Shown: positions 1-13,407 of the stretch, one piece after another
How the letters are laid out: every line of letters begins with the position of its first letter
How positions within the stretch are numbered: the first letter of the stretch is position 1
Source: Diprion similis
Lineage: Eukaryota > Arthropoda > Insecta > Hymenoptera > Diprionidae
Reading direction: 5' to 3'
Length of the DNA stretch: 64,000 bases
Assembly: GCF_021155765.1 (NCBI RefSeq)
Contig: NC_060107.1
Location: 3,793,501 to 3,857,500 of the forward strand
Notes under the pieces: model-generated
What the model was told of the DNA's origin: nothing
Databases searched by the model: none
The model's input: only the letters and a program-made list of their open reading frames with translations
Position numbers and translations under genes: made by a program

Positions 1-2839
1 CCCCTGCCCGAGTTACACTCCACGGTGTTGTTCTCCGACGATTTCCTTCCTCCTGGAAGGATCAGCCAACTCCGGTTCGAAGGACTCTGATAGCTACATT
101 CATCCCTCATCTGTAGTTGGGGTCTTCAGTTTTTGCGCAAAGGAATTGCTTCGTGTGAAACATCCCGCAAATAGATGTACATACCTACTTGTCGACGGAA
201 CTTGTCCTCCTGAGCCTGGAATTATGTTTCAAACTGTGAAACACGACTCGGTATGGTTTCCATTTGCACGTCTGATTGATCATGAGAATGAGGCGATCCG
301 TTGCTGCTTAAGTGCGTGTAAAAAGCTCAGCCATATCCGCCACTCGTGTCACTTTCAGAGAGGCATGTAACAGCGTCGACGAATCTTTCGGACTGTGTAT
401 AGGATTTGAGAACGAATCAAGCCGAAACATTCGTGTACATATATACCTACTTTCCCGGTTGGTTCGTTCGATTGGCTGAACAGAGGGGTTCTTCTGGAAA
501 TTGTCTCACATATATATACACGTATATAACGTTTGTCGTTTCAACTTCTTTTTCCAATGCTTCCATAAAAGAGCAGAGGAATCTGTTTTCTCTCAAAAAG
601 GTATCCAGCCTCCTCGTCAAGAGCTTCACGCGCGTCGATCAAAGTCGCTACATCAGCGAGTAAAGAACGGCAGAAGAATAAAACTCTGTTCTCTCATGGT
701 ATGCATGTAAAAGAAGTTTTCACAAAAGCATTTCGAACTGGAACACTGTGCCCAACTCTCGATTCACCAAACTCGTAACCACATTAGTTTCCACGTGCAA
801 TGGAACATCAGAACGTCAACTAATGAGGGTCGAGTGCAGAGCTCGTTGCGGGATGGTGTGATGTATGATGATTCCAAGCAAAGGAATGGTCTGCCATGCA
901 ACATACAAGGCATAGAGCGGTGGTAGCGGAGACAAAGTGTTCACCTCCCAAGAAGTCGAAAAGCGTGATTAGCCAAGGCTGTTTTCCTCCGTGTCGACGG
1001 TACTCCGGAGGGGCCGATCGTTACCCAGGAGTTGGTAAGATAGTCACGCGATACGCGATGAGGCGCGTAAGCCGTCAGCGAGGCACGCGTCGACGTGGGG
1101 CGTATAATTATTGTACAACGGTGAACCGACTCTGCTTGGTCTCTGGGGCCTCGACTTGGGTCGAGAAGTCACGCTAGTAGTCCAACCTCCTTCTACCCTC
1201 CTCGATTCCTCTGACCCCACGAATGACCCCTGACTGCTCCGCGGCCACTCTTACCCATTTTTTATTGTACACCACTAACTCGGGGCGAGCTTGCTTCAAC
1301 CAACTTCCTGACCTTAGGCGCCCTCTTACCTGTAGTACTGTTCAACGCTTTGCACACCCTGCTTTTGTACACCCGGATACCTGCTCCCTGCGTACGGATG
1401 TCCACACTATTCGGGGTGCATATTTACCTCCGGTGTTTAAACACCGCAAACTTCATCGTTGCACCTCGCAGGTGCAACTTGACTTTTGGTAATAGATTTC
1501 TACAGAGTTATTATGTCAGGGGTAAACCAAAACTTCAGCGGATTAACCCAGGTTAACTGTTGCCTGTTCCGTTATTGTAGTTCAACAACTTCACGGAGGC
1601 AATGATGGAGAAGATCACTTTGAACTTCAATTATACGATGCTTTTCAGTAACTGAGAACAATGAAAAAGTCTCTTTGGAATCCTGCTGATGTTCGGGATG
1701 TTTGTGATCCTATTACTGTCGTCGGTTTGTGGCTGAATTTTCTAGTTTCCAATCAAGTGACTACCTCGAAAGTAGAATATCTTCTTCGGATCAGAACTGT
1801 CAACCCGTCAAAATTATTTCATCAAGTTCTTATATTCCCAAAAGTGTCTTTGTATCCAAAAACAGTGTGCAGTCTAGTAGTTTGATCAGAAGGATGAAGA
1901 CCCGAGTTGCTTCTTAGCCCTAGCAAACATAATTTCACAGTTGAAAATCCTCTTGGAAGCTTTACGTTCAAAAAGGTCCTCGGTGTTTGTCTTTGACAGT
2001 CGATTGTTTTTCTGGATAGAACCAACCGTCGAACCCGTCACCAGGGTGTAAAACTGGGGTGGCAACGCCCCGGGCAACCGCGACGGGTCTAATTTCATAA
2101 GCTCAGTGACCGCGAGATGGGGGTGCCACAACGGTGTGCTCTGTAAAGTGTAAACGCAGTCAGCGAGACAACAACGCAGGACCAGGACACGGGATGAGGT
2201 ACGTCCTTTGGCGTCATTTCGCCCTTTCTCGCTCCTCCAATGCATGCGGCAAATGCTGCAGAGGCAAAGGGAGAGGAGGAGCAACGGGGGTTGGTGGAAG
2301 CTGTTTATAACAAACTGCCCCGCGGCTTGCAGCTCTGATCTCTCCACCGTGATTGCGAGTTGTGCCTTCAACAGGGCACAGCTTTGCAGCCTCCGGCGCT
2401 CCTCGCTCGCCGAGGCGTCTCTCTCCACACCCGTTTGCATGCCTCAGGCACTCCGCGACAAAGAGGTCGCGGTTGAACGCGCCACAAAGCGTCGCGACGC
2501 CCACGCCCTACTCGACTCGGTGAAACCCCGGAGACTCCTATCGCCCCCACCCGACGTCGCGACGCCCAAACTCGATTCGCGAACTAATTCCCAGACCGTT
2601 CATATTCGACCTCAAAATTCCGCTGCATGCTTTTCGGAGTCCTTCTAATTTTAAGATATGTATCAATTTTAACTCAGACGAGAACGTGAATCGAATTCAG
2701 AACTCATGATTTTGACATTTTTATTCTAATAATTTTAATCCAGTATAAACGATTGGGTTATACAATACCAGAAGTGGAAAGGAAAAGTCCCAAAAGGGAC
2801 GAAAATGCATTCCATAATCGTGTTGATAAATAAACTCAC
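1..2839. other. no gene recognised; GC-rich island at 2.0-2.6 kb
   Basis: There are long overlapping frames on both strands at 2.0-2.6 kb, but they have GC-rich shadow composition, no recognisable domain and no good splice frame. It may be another promoter island or intron of the minus-strand gene. Confidence 0.4.
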
Positions 2840-2899
2840 CCTGGCCAGGGGCTGGTGAAGCGGCGTGACTCCAGCCGCCTTTGTACGAACTGCTGGCAT
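2840..2899 (-). CDS. candidate 60-nt cassette exon
   Basis: TTTCAG acceptor and GTGAGT donor bracket exactly 60 nt. With one G carried from either candidate first exon it reads DASSSYKGGWSHAASPAPGQ and leaves in phase 1 again. It is therefore a symmetrical exon that could be included or skipped without shifting frame. Its GC-rich sequence contrasts with the flanking AT-rich DNA. No convincing next exon was found between 1 and 2,839, so the gene probably continues past the left edge. Confidence 0.5.
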
Positions 2900-5800
2900 C
2901 TGAAACATCGTAAAAATAAATGGAATTATTAATAGAAACAATGTACTAGAATGTAAGATTCTCTGTATACAAATCAACTGTCTGAAAATAGGCCAAAATA
3001 AAATTCTTACGTTGTCAATATTAGAGTGGATTTTTCGACTGATCAGTAAATTGTGAAAAATTGAACCTCACGATAATATTTCAGTTCTTAGGCGAATTCA
3101 TACATCCATTGGATTATGTCAAAAGGTTGCTTAAAAAACGTCTGAATCTCGCTTTTCGCATCTTCCGAATGCATTTGCTATTCGGAAAGCTCGATCCAAG
3201 CTTCTCAACTGTGGTGACTAGTCACTTGAGATCGAATCGTGACGGTTGACAAGTCTGAAGTCAAAGTAGCATCAATCTTACGACCTAAAACGTCCTCGAA
3301 AACGCTGAGATCAAAAGAAATTTATAAAAAAAAAAAGAATATGGTCCAGTACTCCCAAGTTCCAATAGCGCACTGGAAATAAGGGTGAACAAAATCGTAG
3401 TTACCCCAATATTATAGCCACTCTTGACCATTACTTGACTACAACAACAAGTCATTTCACAGACCACCTGTACCTAATAGTTCACTTTGAGTTACCGATC
3501 GAGCAGACTTTGCGTAGGTACTCACGATTGGCTTCAAAAGTGCCTTTCTGTTTCTCTTCAACCAATGTCGACTGCAGGCTTGGTCAAGACTTCACGAAGT
3601 CTCCGAAGTGCTGGAAGATCTTTGTTATCGCTGTTTCATGGTATAAGTCGACGCGTGGGTGAAAGAGGAACGAGTCCCAACGACTCGGGAATTTCTGTCT
3701 ATGAATTTTCCCAAGGTTCGAGCTCGTCAGCCCGGGGGGCATGTTTGCCAACAGATATATTTTCATTTGGCAGATATTGGCGCGCCGGGGGTGTCCCCTC
3801 GTACCCTAGTGTGTACATACGCGGTGCCAGAGGACGGCAACGCCGAGTTCTTCCCGGCTACCGAAGTCCCGGCTAAAGTCCAGGGTGACCTTCGAAGCAA
3901 ACACTGTCCGATTCATCCCCCCTCCGAGTTGCCTCTTTCGGTCCATTAATACAGCCTCGAATTTCACGTGTTGCGACGAGGGGGAGGGTGCAGTTACTCG
4001 AGAACTATATAACAATACCGCCACGGCATAAGAAATTTCCTCTTCTTTCCCTTTTTTTTTCTCTTTCTCTCTCTCTCTTTCTCTTCTACGGGGAATACCA
4101 AAATCCGGATAATCCTTACGGCTGTAATATTTTTTCAAGTGATCCACTTGACTTTTTTCTCGATGGGTTCGCGCGGGCTTATGGGATTATGATATGTGTA
4201 ATGGAGGTATGATCGACCGATTATTTCACGATCACGAAACTACTTGCTGCAGTCAGATTTTTAATGGCGGGGGAAAATCATGTGGAATTATGATTTTTGC
4301 AGTATACGCTTAATGGGGTTAGAATTAGTAATATGAAATGGACTCTGATAAGGAAGGTATCTCAAGTCGTCATTCCGATTTGATTTCTTTTGTGTTATGT
4401 TATAGTAGACTAAAAACTAAGCGATATGTAATTTTTTTTTTTTTTACTTGCCATTAAACACTTTAAGGGGGTGAAACGACCCTCCAAAGTAAGGCATGTC
4501 AAGGAGCGATTTGGCAATTTCACCGCCAAGAACATGATATTTTTTAACCAATCCAAGTGGAAAAGTTTTCTCATAACGAGAAATGACGAATGTAATTTTC
4601 TCAATGAAAACAAAGAAATAAACTGCCAAATCGCTCCTTGACATGCCGTAATTTGGAGGGTGGGTTTACCCTCTTAAAGTGTTTAACGACAGATAAAAGA
4701 AAAAAAAAAAATACGCATCGTTTAGTTTTTTGTCTACTATAACATATTGCAAAAGAAATCCCAAGTATTGCCAAGGAAATATAGTCCTTGGATACCTTCT
4801 TTGTGAGTTAAGAGTTTTTTTTTTTTAATATCCATCAGCTGTTTGAAAAAACCTCTCGATATTTTGGTTCAACGGTTGCAGAACTTCTTCGAGCTCGTCG
4901 AGTGCAGCTATATTTCGAAAATTCGATTTCCACAGTCGGTGTAAGATACGCACAACACACTAACCGGAAAAATAAAATTGATGATTTCATTTCCCTCCTA
5001 GATGCATAAAATGAAAGCCAAAAAATCGATGCTTGGTCTTCTCGCACGGTGTTTGCGTATTTCATTTCGACACGTAGGCCGAAAGTCCGGTTTTACGGCT
5101 CGTGTATGGGGTCGTAAAAATCGAAGGTCTATTTCGGGACAGTGCGGCGGTAAAAATCAACCCTTATACGTACAAGAATCGCAAAAAGGAAATGATTGTC
5201 TGACCACGAGTCCCAGAATGACGAGAGAACAATAAATCGGGGAAAGAAATTTCGTGCCTCGTCTGATTTCGGTTGTGAAAAGTAAAACCACGTGGTAATA
5301 TTTTCTCCCTCCCCTCCCCCACCCCTTACAGAAACGATTCCGCCAATTTTTTATTGCAGCCGAGATGATCCAGCTTTGATTTCGCATTCATGACGACGAA
5401 GACGACCGATTCTGCAGAGGGCACGCCAAGGTCAAACGGCCTTCCAGATATCATATTCTGTATCTACTTATCTAGGAGCGAATGAAGCGTCGGCTAACGA
5501 CCGAATTCAGAGGGTCGTGTGTCGGGGTAGCTTTTTCGGGGGTCTCGACGCCGCCGCTGCATATGATGCATTATGCTGCTTACGTCGTCCGGAAAAGTCA
5601 TAAATTGGTCCAGTGTGAAAAGTCAGTGATCCGCGTTAACCCCCTTAAAAGGTTAATTCGAAAATCAGAGCATCGATCACTGCGTGCTAATAGGCGTTAT
5701 GTGTACAAATGATCACCATTTATGCAATATAGTATATATGTATATATATATTCTATTCACAATATTGTGGCAGAATTATTTCGCCATATAAGTTGAATTA

Positions 5801-7518
5801 TTATGTCTATTTTTTTTATATTTTTATAACTTTTCTCGTTCTTTCTCTACTTGACTTTACCTCAATTTTAGGTTTCTGGAGTTTTTGTGTGTATTAAAAT
5901 CGTACGTACCGCAACGAATCAACGTAGTAATTTCCGGTATTAGTTATACGAGAATACGTTTATCGCTATTCGATCTGCAGAAACGTGTACGTAATTTGTT
6001 TCACTGGTATGATCAAAGGGACGGATTATTTATTTATTTTTTTTCTTTTGTATCTGGGTCGCAATCTGTAGAAATAATCAGTCACTGAATTTCAGTTAGA
6101 TACGAATCACAATCACGTGATAGGCTCTACGTGTTATAATATGTTAAAATCTATGCAGCTTGTCGTAAAGGGAACGTTGCTTGCTGCATAAAATTATGTA
6201 ATACGAAAAGTGTACCTACGTACCCCAATATACGTACGAAACTATATACATCAACACTGTACACCCTAAAAATTAGGCCATTTTTTTTTACAACTCGAGA
6301 CTATAAACACGAATGAGATGTTAAACAAGATATGAAATGAAACAAAATAATTGTAAAAATTTTGTATGTATGTATGTATAGGTATGTAATACAATAAAAC
6401 AGCTATAGTCATTACATTTTTACTGAAATCGATTTTAACCCCCTTTCCTCTCCTCTAAGGTTGTTTTTTTTTTTGTTTTGTTGTTGTTTTACAAATTGCG
6501 AAGATGTAGCAACGTAAATTTGACGACATGTGCTGGTTTGTGTGGTATTTTATACTACTTTGCATTAAAACTATACGTTGAATAATTATTAAGGTTAAAC
6601 ATTCAACTCTGATAAACAATTAGGTTTCAGCCATTGGTTGTTATCACGATGATTTGGTAATTTGGATACTTTGACGTTATTGAAAATCGTTCCTAAACTG
6701 TTTCGACCGGTATTTCTTTGCTAGAGATTTTGACAAGTCAGATGCAAAGTAGGAAGGTATTTTTTTATTTAAATGTAAGGTTTGAAGAGAAACTGAATTA
6801 TTGATATATTGTTGCAAAAAAAAGAACAAAACATACAACGTATAAAATACCTACTTCTCAAAACAAATAGAATTTTAAGATCATTATCAGAAACAAAAAT
6901 ATCAAAACAATATACCGTTAAGTGAACATTTCTTTCTATTATTGTGTTATGCAAATTTTTTTTTTTTTTTTTTGTTTTGGTCAAGCAATTTTATGTAATT
7001 TTCTATGAGTCTTTGATTGTTGTTTTTTTTGTTTCAACTATACTGTCTTTTATTTTGTATCTTAATTTCTTTATCTTATGTCTGTTTTCAATTGTAACAA
7101 ATATTATATCTGTTTTTTTTCTTCATTTCCTCATGTATAGATCATTTGTAAATAAATAAATAAATAAATAAATATACTCTTGTTACTTATGCCAAAGAAA
7201 ATCTCTGAGTTTAGATTTGTCTGAGTGCATCTAAACAATTGTCCTAGAATTGTTAAATATATTCCAACAATCCTAGCTTTGAATCATCACATTTTTTCAT
7301 CTCGATATTTGAATACTTTGCGATTTATTACGCGTATTCCTTTTGAATAATTAATCAGTAAAATTCTCACAGAAAAAGTATAAAAAAAAAAAAGAAAATA
7401 AGAGGCTGCATCGATTCACCCTGAACCACACATTTATACGATTCGCTAACGAGTCGGTGATTCGTTTTTAAACCCCTCGGCAACGATTCTCCGTCGATAT
7501 ATTATCCGTGATACTCAC
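2900..7518. other. probable intron
   Basis: AT-rich sequence with homopolymers and one foldback element at 4.35-4.81 kb. I see no credible coding frame. Confidence 0.5.
4345..4807. mobile_element. foldback (MITE-like) element
   Basis: About 460 bp form an inverted repeat. The ends AAGGAAGGTATC and GATACCTTCTTTG pair, as do ATGTTATAGTAGAC and GTCTACTATAACAT. An inner arm pairs around GGCATGTCAAGGAGCGATTT with its complement near 4,630. The central spacer has no coding frame, so this is a non-autonomous element. Confidence 0.8.
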
Positions 7519-7603
7519 CTGCGAACAACATCGATAGATTTGTAAAAGCCGTGGTCCTTGGCAATTCCGCAGCAGTGGTACCGCTGCTTTTGAGGTCCAG
7601 CAT
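7519..7603 (-). CDS. candidate alternative first coding exon, short N-terminus
   Basis: An ATG at 7603 opens 28 codons reading MLDLKSSGTTAAELPRTTAF and ending SMLFA. It finishes in phase 1 at a strong donor (GCAG/GTGAGT). The frame is also open upstream of the ATG to about 7,700, so the exon could be longer. It shares the word LDLK and a Gly/Thr/Ala-rich context with the 30.4-kb exon and the same exit phase, as expected for alternative promoters of one gene. A GC-rich island at 8.0-8.3 kb just upstream is a candidate promoter. Confidence 0.45.
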
Positions 7604-7780
7604 CGCGGTCGCGATGACCGGAAGGTCAGAGGTGAACCGCAGTCCTCTCGAGGAATCCTGACGGTCTCTAATTATACTCAAAACAGTCCCCTTAATCTGC
7701 GTACATCAATGTTCACAAAATTTTTCTCTCCGCCACGCAGCACCGCACCAGATAAAAAAAAACAACCAACAACAATAATA

Positions 7781-7822
7781 ACAACAACAACAACAACAAC
7801 AACAACAGTCATCCAACCCTTA

Positions 7823-7863
<41 letters not shown>
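7781..7863. repeat. (CAA)n then (TAA)n microsatellite
   Basis: Adjacent trinucleotide runs lie upstream of the 7.6-kb candidate exon. They produce a spurious Ile-rich minus frame. Confidence 0.95.
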
Positions 7864-8951
7864 TACTCCGGAGCACACAGAATAGAGAAAAAGTCTGAAG
7901 AATTAAGGGTGTGTTTGAAGAAAAATTTCACGTGCACCACAATTATTCATTTTCAGCGGGCCAAGGTTGAGCCCAGTCGGCAACGCAGGTGTGAGGACAT
8001 GATCGTGGCTTCCCGCTCTTAGTGACACTGGAAGTTAACCCCGTGGTGGTTGCCTGGCGCCGCGGAAACCCGGACCGCCCCTCGGCGTCGCGACGCCGAA
8101 CGTAGGCGGGGTTTCACACCCGTCGAAGCGGCCGCGCGCATCCCAACTACTTCCTAATCAACCCCCCTTGGAACACGAGCAAGACGGACTGAATCCAGCC
8201 GGGGTGCACGATGGGAGATGGGAGACGGGAGACGGGGAGAGGAGTTGCTATAGTCACCGAGGCGACCTATCAACGTGTCGCCTCTGAGCGATCGTAAGAC
8301 TAAGATGCAGGGAAAAGTAAAAATCCAAGATACGCAATAACTGTGGTGAAGTATTTGAGGAACCGCTTATCTACGGTAGGTAATGTAGGTATTAAGGTGC
8401 TCCTTAAATTGAAGATCATGTTGCATGGTTGTAAGTCGGATATAAGTGTGAGTAGAAGAATTGATCTCTAATTTTTTCAGATTTTTATTTTAAATGAGTT
8501 GTGGATTTTTTTATTTAGTATATTATTTTTGAATCGTTTCTTAAGCTTACGTTGTGTTTTATAGTTTTTTTAAGCTTCGTTGAATTTTGATACGGCGTTG
8601 TTTTCGATTGTATAGGAAGAAGATGTGCGGGAATTATATTACAGTGCTCAAAAATTCAAGGTCAGCTTGATATAAAAATCTGATAAATTAGAGATTTGAT
8701 TTTTTTTTATACTTAAAGCCGATTTACGATAATCCAATATTGAAATTCCGAAAAAGCCGTTAATATGTTCATTCGGTTCCGAAGTTGAATCACGAATCTG
8801 GTATATTAATATTCATGGCTTCAGTCATTTATGATAATGTATGCATACGAATGTTACAGTATGAGTTCGAGTATTTCACATTTCATAAAATTCCATATTA
8901 TGTTCACAAAACAAAGAATTGATCATAAATTTCGATTAAATACCCGATATA

Positions 8952-8975
8952 GTGATATAATTTTATTATATCACT
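8952..8975. repeat. palindrome containing the candidate polyadenylation signal
   Basis: GTGATATAAT and ATTATATCAC flank three T. The stem overlaps the minus-strand AATAAA that follows the 127-codon frame. Confidence 0.6.
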
Positions 8976-9006
8976 GATCTTCGGATTTTCTAGAATGTGA
9001 AGTACA

Positions 9007-9390
9007 TCAAGAGTGTACTAGTTTGTTCCTGGCGAGACCTAGTTCGGATATTTTTTCATCGAGAACTTTACAGTCTTTTAACAGACGCATGAAGTCGCCT
9101 TTATCTTTGCACAAATAGCAGTAAGAATCGTTTTTGCCGACTCGAATTTTGGTCTCATTTATACCTTCAAGATCCTCTTTTAGACCCTCAAGATATCTTT
9201 GACTCAACAGAATCTCGAAGTTCTTGAAAATTTTAGATCGGGATTCAAATTCGAGTTCGAAATTTGAGCCTCGAATATACGGAATTCGAGAAAAGAAAAC
9301 TTCAAGGATTAATTGAGGTATAATCCCCGAGATATTGTCAAGCGAGTCCCAATTTTGATTCTCATTAGACCCTGTAACTCGGATCGAAAT
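9007..9390 (-). CDS. 127-codon open frame, possible terminal exon, product unknown
   Basis: The minus frame is uninterrupted for 127 codons in AT-rich DNA, where stops should be frequent. It has no ATG before a late internal Met. Words seen are NWDSLDNISGIIPQLILEVF, KNDSYCYLCKDKGDFMRLL and ELGLARNKLVHS before the TGA. A possible acceptor (GTTACAG/GG near 9,373) would accept phase-1 exons such as the one at 30,404. A minus-strand AATAAA at 8967-8962, about 40 nt beyond the stop, suits a 3' end. It could be a short-isoform terminal exon, a decayed mobile-element gene, or chance. No family recognised; the CxxC pair alone is not diagnostic. Confidence 0.35.
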   Translation of the reverse strand: MSIRVTGSNENQNWDSLDNISGIIPQLILEVFFSRIPYIRGSNFELEFESRSKIFKNFEILLSQRYLEGLKEDLEGINETKIRVGKNDSYCYLCKDKGDFMRLLKDCKVLDEKISELGLARNKLVHS

Positions 9391-9873
9391 TTATGCGCAT
9401 TTTTGAACCCCGAAATTTTCTTTTATGGGAAAATATTTTGTCGAAAGAAACTCGAAAAAACGTTTCAAAATTTCTCATAAATTATATAGAAGATAGAGAG
9501 AATATTTTTCAAGATATTTCCGAATTTCTTATCATTTTCTGCAAGATCAGTTCTGCTATAATAATTCACGTAGGTGTTTAATGAACTCAAAAATCGGAGG
9601 CTGTGACGAGTGCTGAAAACGTCGATGAAGAGATTTGATTTGTATGTTTTCAGGAAGAATTAATAACAGTTGCTACTGTGGTAGGTCGATTTCTACGAAG
9701 TGTTGCTGTAGGTCGGGGTGTACACGAGTAGCGAAATTTAATGTGGCAATGAATTCCGTGTCGTTAATTTGCACCGAACATCAATTCGCTTGGATTAGAG
9801 CCACGTTTAATTGTTTCCGCATTGTATGTGCAAGTCTACAATCCAGAGGATTGTTCTGTAAACTGCAGACTGT

Positions 9874-9968
9874 GACTTGACTGATTAAGAATGATTTGAA
9901 ATTTGAATTTTAAGTAAATCAAGACTTGACTGATTAAGAATGATTTGAAATTAGAATTTTAAGTAAAT
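9874..9968. repeat. tandem duplication, 49-bp period
   Basis: Two copies of a unit starting GACTTGACTGATTAAGAATG lie head to tail at 9874 and 9923 with about one mismatch. Confidence 0.9.
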
Positions 9969-11415
9969 AAATAAATCGTCAACTTAGGATAACGGGAAAC
10001 GATAATTTCATTTCGTCTAGTTTGATTCTTCAATCTTTATGATTATTTATAAACTCTAAGAACAGTTAAAATTTTGAATTTGAATTTTTCTTTTTGTATC
10101 CAAGAATAATATAATCATATTATCATAATTCAACAACTTTGAGGTACTTTGAATATTTTATCCAATTTAGGGCGTATTTGAAATTCTGAATTTAAAAATT
10201 TCTTTCTCTAAGGAACTCTACTTTTGAGCCTCGGCTTTCGAACCATTCGAAACTTTGATATTTCGTTAAAATTTCATTTCTTTACTTCAAGTTCCGCCAT
10301 GAAAAAATTCGAATTTAGCGCTTTCAGAACTTTCAATCTCAATTCCATTTGCAGTGAACTTAACGTACCGAAATCAAGTATTCGTTAACACCGAATAAAC
10401 TAAGTCTAAACTTGAGGAAAGTCTATAAATAAGTACGTCAGACTCGGTCATACATTTCGGCTGGCCGCTACGAAAGCTTCTACTGCCTGCCTGAGCGAAG
10501 GGCGACTCGTTTCACTGCGTATAGCCGAGACTATCACTGACTTTCACTTTCATAATTTTGTTCTGCAATTAAGTACACTTATCCCGTGATTCTATTTACT
10601 GGGTGCAATTCCTCAGGAATTCATCTTTGGACCGAGCAACCATGAAAATTGAGTACAAATATTGTATACAAACGAGAATCCAAAGACTGCGTACTAAATT
10701 CAACCCTGATCCAAGGATCTTCATTGATCTTCTTGACTTTCTATTTCCGAGGAAAGAAGAAGGTCGGTGTCATGCTTTTCAACGGATCTTAAACATCGGG
10801 CTGATTCGATCCGTTTAAAATCATTGCATCAGATTTTTCACTAAAGTTTCGCAACTTCTACTACTTGATTCTCGGTTGGACGCTAACTGGCCGTTTCTAC
10901 TAGGTAATTGTACTACGAATTACGTGATCTAGGCTGCGTCCCGTTTTCTCTAAGCAATATGAGTGCGTTTAACACTTTTTTTATTTTTTAGGTTTGTACC
11001 CAGAGTCTACGTGCATGTATCTGTGTAATATAATTGAAAATAAAAAATGAGAATCTTAAAAAGAAGATTTTGAATAACGGAGATGGTACAGGAACTGACA
11101 AAATAGTATACATATCTTAATTTTTCCGAAACTATCAACGAAAAAATTCTCCAAAAATTCACCAAACACGGTATAATGAAAGAAAAAAATTTGTCATTTG
11201 AACCGATAAAAAAAGTGATCAAAAGAACAATTTGCATCAGACATAATTCAGTGAAAGAAAATTTAGATATTTGTATTGAGAGAGTATTTCTATATTCGAA
11301 AGTTTTTGTTCGCTTAGCTGTACCTCGAACACCATAAGAGAGTACAAAAAAAAAAAAAAAAAATAAAGAAAACGGAAACTAAACGAAATACCAAATATAT
11401 GTATATATATACAAG

Positions 11416-12048
11416 GTGCATGGAACGGGTGGAGATCAAATCTTGGAAGGGTGAATATTTGGAATAGCCGATATATCGAAATTTTAAACATGCGTGAATA
11501 AAATAACGAAAAATAAATTGTTTGTAATCTTGATTTTTGAAAGTATGGCTGATTGGAATGACAACTAATCAGTGGCTCAATATTTCGAACAATTAGGTGT
11601 ACGAATAAAAAATTTCCATTAGTATCGTCAGATGGAATATCAAAAAATAATTGACGCATATTTTTTCTTTTTTCAATTCAATATTTATTAACAAAAATAA
11701 AGCAAGTCGAATTCCGCGTGACGTCGTAATGTTAAACAACATTTTTCACAGTTCAGTATATCAATATCTAATCACATCGTGACGTCACTCGTCAATTCCA
11801 AACTGCCGTATCTTTGTTAAGAAACATAGAATTGAAAAAAGAAAAAAAATACGTGTCAATTATTTTTCGATCGTCATTATTCTATCTAACGATACTAATA
11901 ATATTTTCTCATTTACACACCTAATTCATGTTTTGTTATTTTATTTACACATGTCTGAAATTTCGATATATCGTCCATTCGAAATATTCACCTTTCCAAC
12001 TTTTAACCCCCCCCCCCCCCCCCTACCTCCACCCCACGGAATCGTGCA
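11416..12048. mobile_element. long foldback (MITE-like) element
   Basis: Arms of about 300 bp pair around a loop near 11,735-11,780. Examples are GGAAGGGTGAATATTTGG with its complement near 11,985, CGATATATCGAAATTT with AAATTTCGATATATCG, and ATTAGTATCGT with ACGATACTAAT. The right arm carries a 17-nt poly(C) absent from the left arm. No transposase frame is present. Confidence 0.8.
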
Positions 12049-13360
12049 GCGTTTTTTAAGGGCCAGTTGCCACTTTGGCTCGTTCACACGTGTCCGCAGG
12101 TATGCATAATGCATTATATACCAGCTACTGTCGGATTTATTATTATTCGAAATGAAAAATAACGCTCCCGGAAACGAGGGGTGACTCAGGCTGTCTGCCA
12201 TGCCGCCGTCGGCCGCCTGCAGCCAACGACTCGCCCCGGTGGCTGCAAGTGGCCGATTCCTTAACCCGTGATTCACGTGGAGTTCGTATCCTGCAGGAGC
12301 ATGAGGAGGGTGAAGGGGGGACCAATCGCTACCGTAACGATATAACACTGAACCCATTTAACCTCATTAAAGCCCCTGCGTGGCTAAATAAATACCCGGT
12401 GAACGAAGAAGGTGAAGTTCGTGAAGTGAGAAAAATATAATTGCGGGGAATGAGGGAAAAGAGAAATGTAAGAATCGTTGATAATCGCGCTTTTACTTTT
12501 CTTTTTTTTTTTTTTTATAAAGAGAAAAGTAATTCTGAGTTTGAAATTCGTCAAGATTCGGTCAATTACATTAATGTTAGATTCGAGGAATATATCCTAT
12601 ATATATGTTACTCGAATTGTCTTGAAGTTTGCCAATTTTGGTAAGAAATGAAATTCATTGTACAGGAGATTTTTTTTTCAAATTATAGAACTAACGTGAA
12701 CGTGCGAAATGTGAAATTGAATAGTATTTTTTTTTTTATCGTAAGTCATTTTATTCACCAATGAATTATTTATCCTACAAATCGTTTGATCCAAATTAAT
12801 TCTCGATCTGATCGGTGATCGAAAACAAAAAAAAAAACAAAAAAAAAAATCCTTTACATAAAATCGTCATTCCAATAACAAATTTTACAAGACATATTGC
12901 GATAAACTTGCGATTGAACAAAAAATCCATCACGCTTATGAATAATCAATTAGTAAATAACAAATATTAAAATGATCTATACTTCGTTAATCATAATCGT
13001 TCAATCGTCATAAAATGTTCGTTGAATCGATGATAAAATAAATAAATAATAAAAATTATCCGATTATATATGATTTAATATAATTAACAGTTTAAAAACA
13101 TGAGCTCTTTTAATCCTCCAAATCGGATGACTTTCGTTGCGACTTTAAAAAGCCGGTTCACATCTCACCGTGTTTCCGGCCAAATTTTTCTTCCCAAAAA
13201 TCCTTAAAAACACGTCGCTTAATCCCGCAAGTCAGGAAAAACTCAAGGCTAGTTTCTATTTCCACTAAAATACAGCAATTTTCATCTATATAAGTAAAAT
13301 AACGACTGCTAAGCAAAATCGAGCTCCGCATCAACGGCGATCGTTCGTTCACGGTAGGTA

Positions 13361-13372
<12 letters not shown>

Positions 13373-13407
<35 letters not shown>
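13373..13407. repeat. (CT)n microsatellite beside a GC-rich island
   Basis: A CT dinucleotide run lies immediately before a GC-rich block at 13.42-13.70 kb. CT/GA runs next to GC islands recur near 20.5 and 34.4 kb. Confidence 0.9.

Noticed and set aside
1886-2648. Overlapping long frames on both strands at 2.0-2.6 kb
   Set aside because: Both strands are open because of GC-rich composition. No domain, no consistent splice phase, and the plus and minus frames cannot both be coding.
7678-7878. Minus frame with long Ile and Val runs
   Set aside because: It is a translation of the CAA/TAA microsatellite and starts with GTG.
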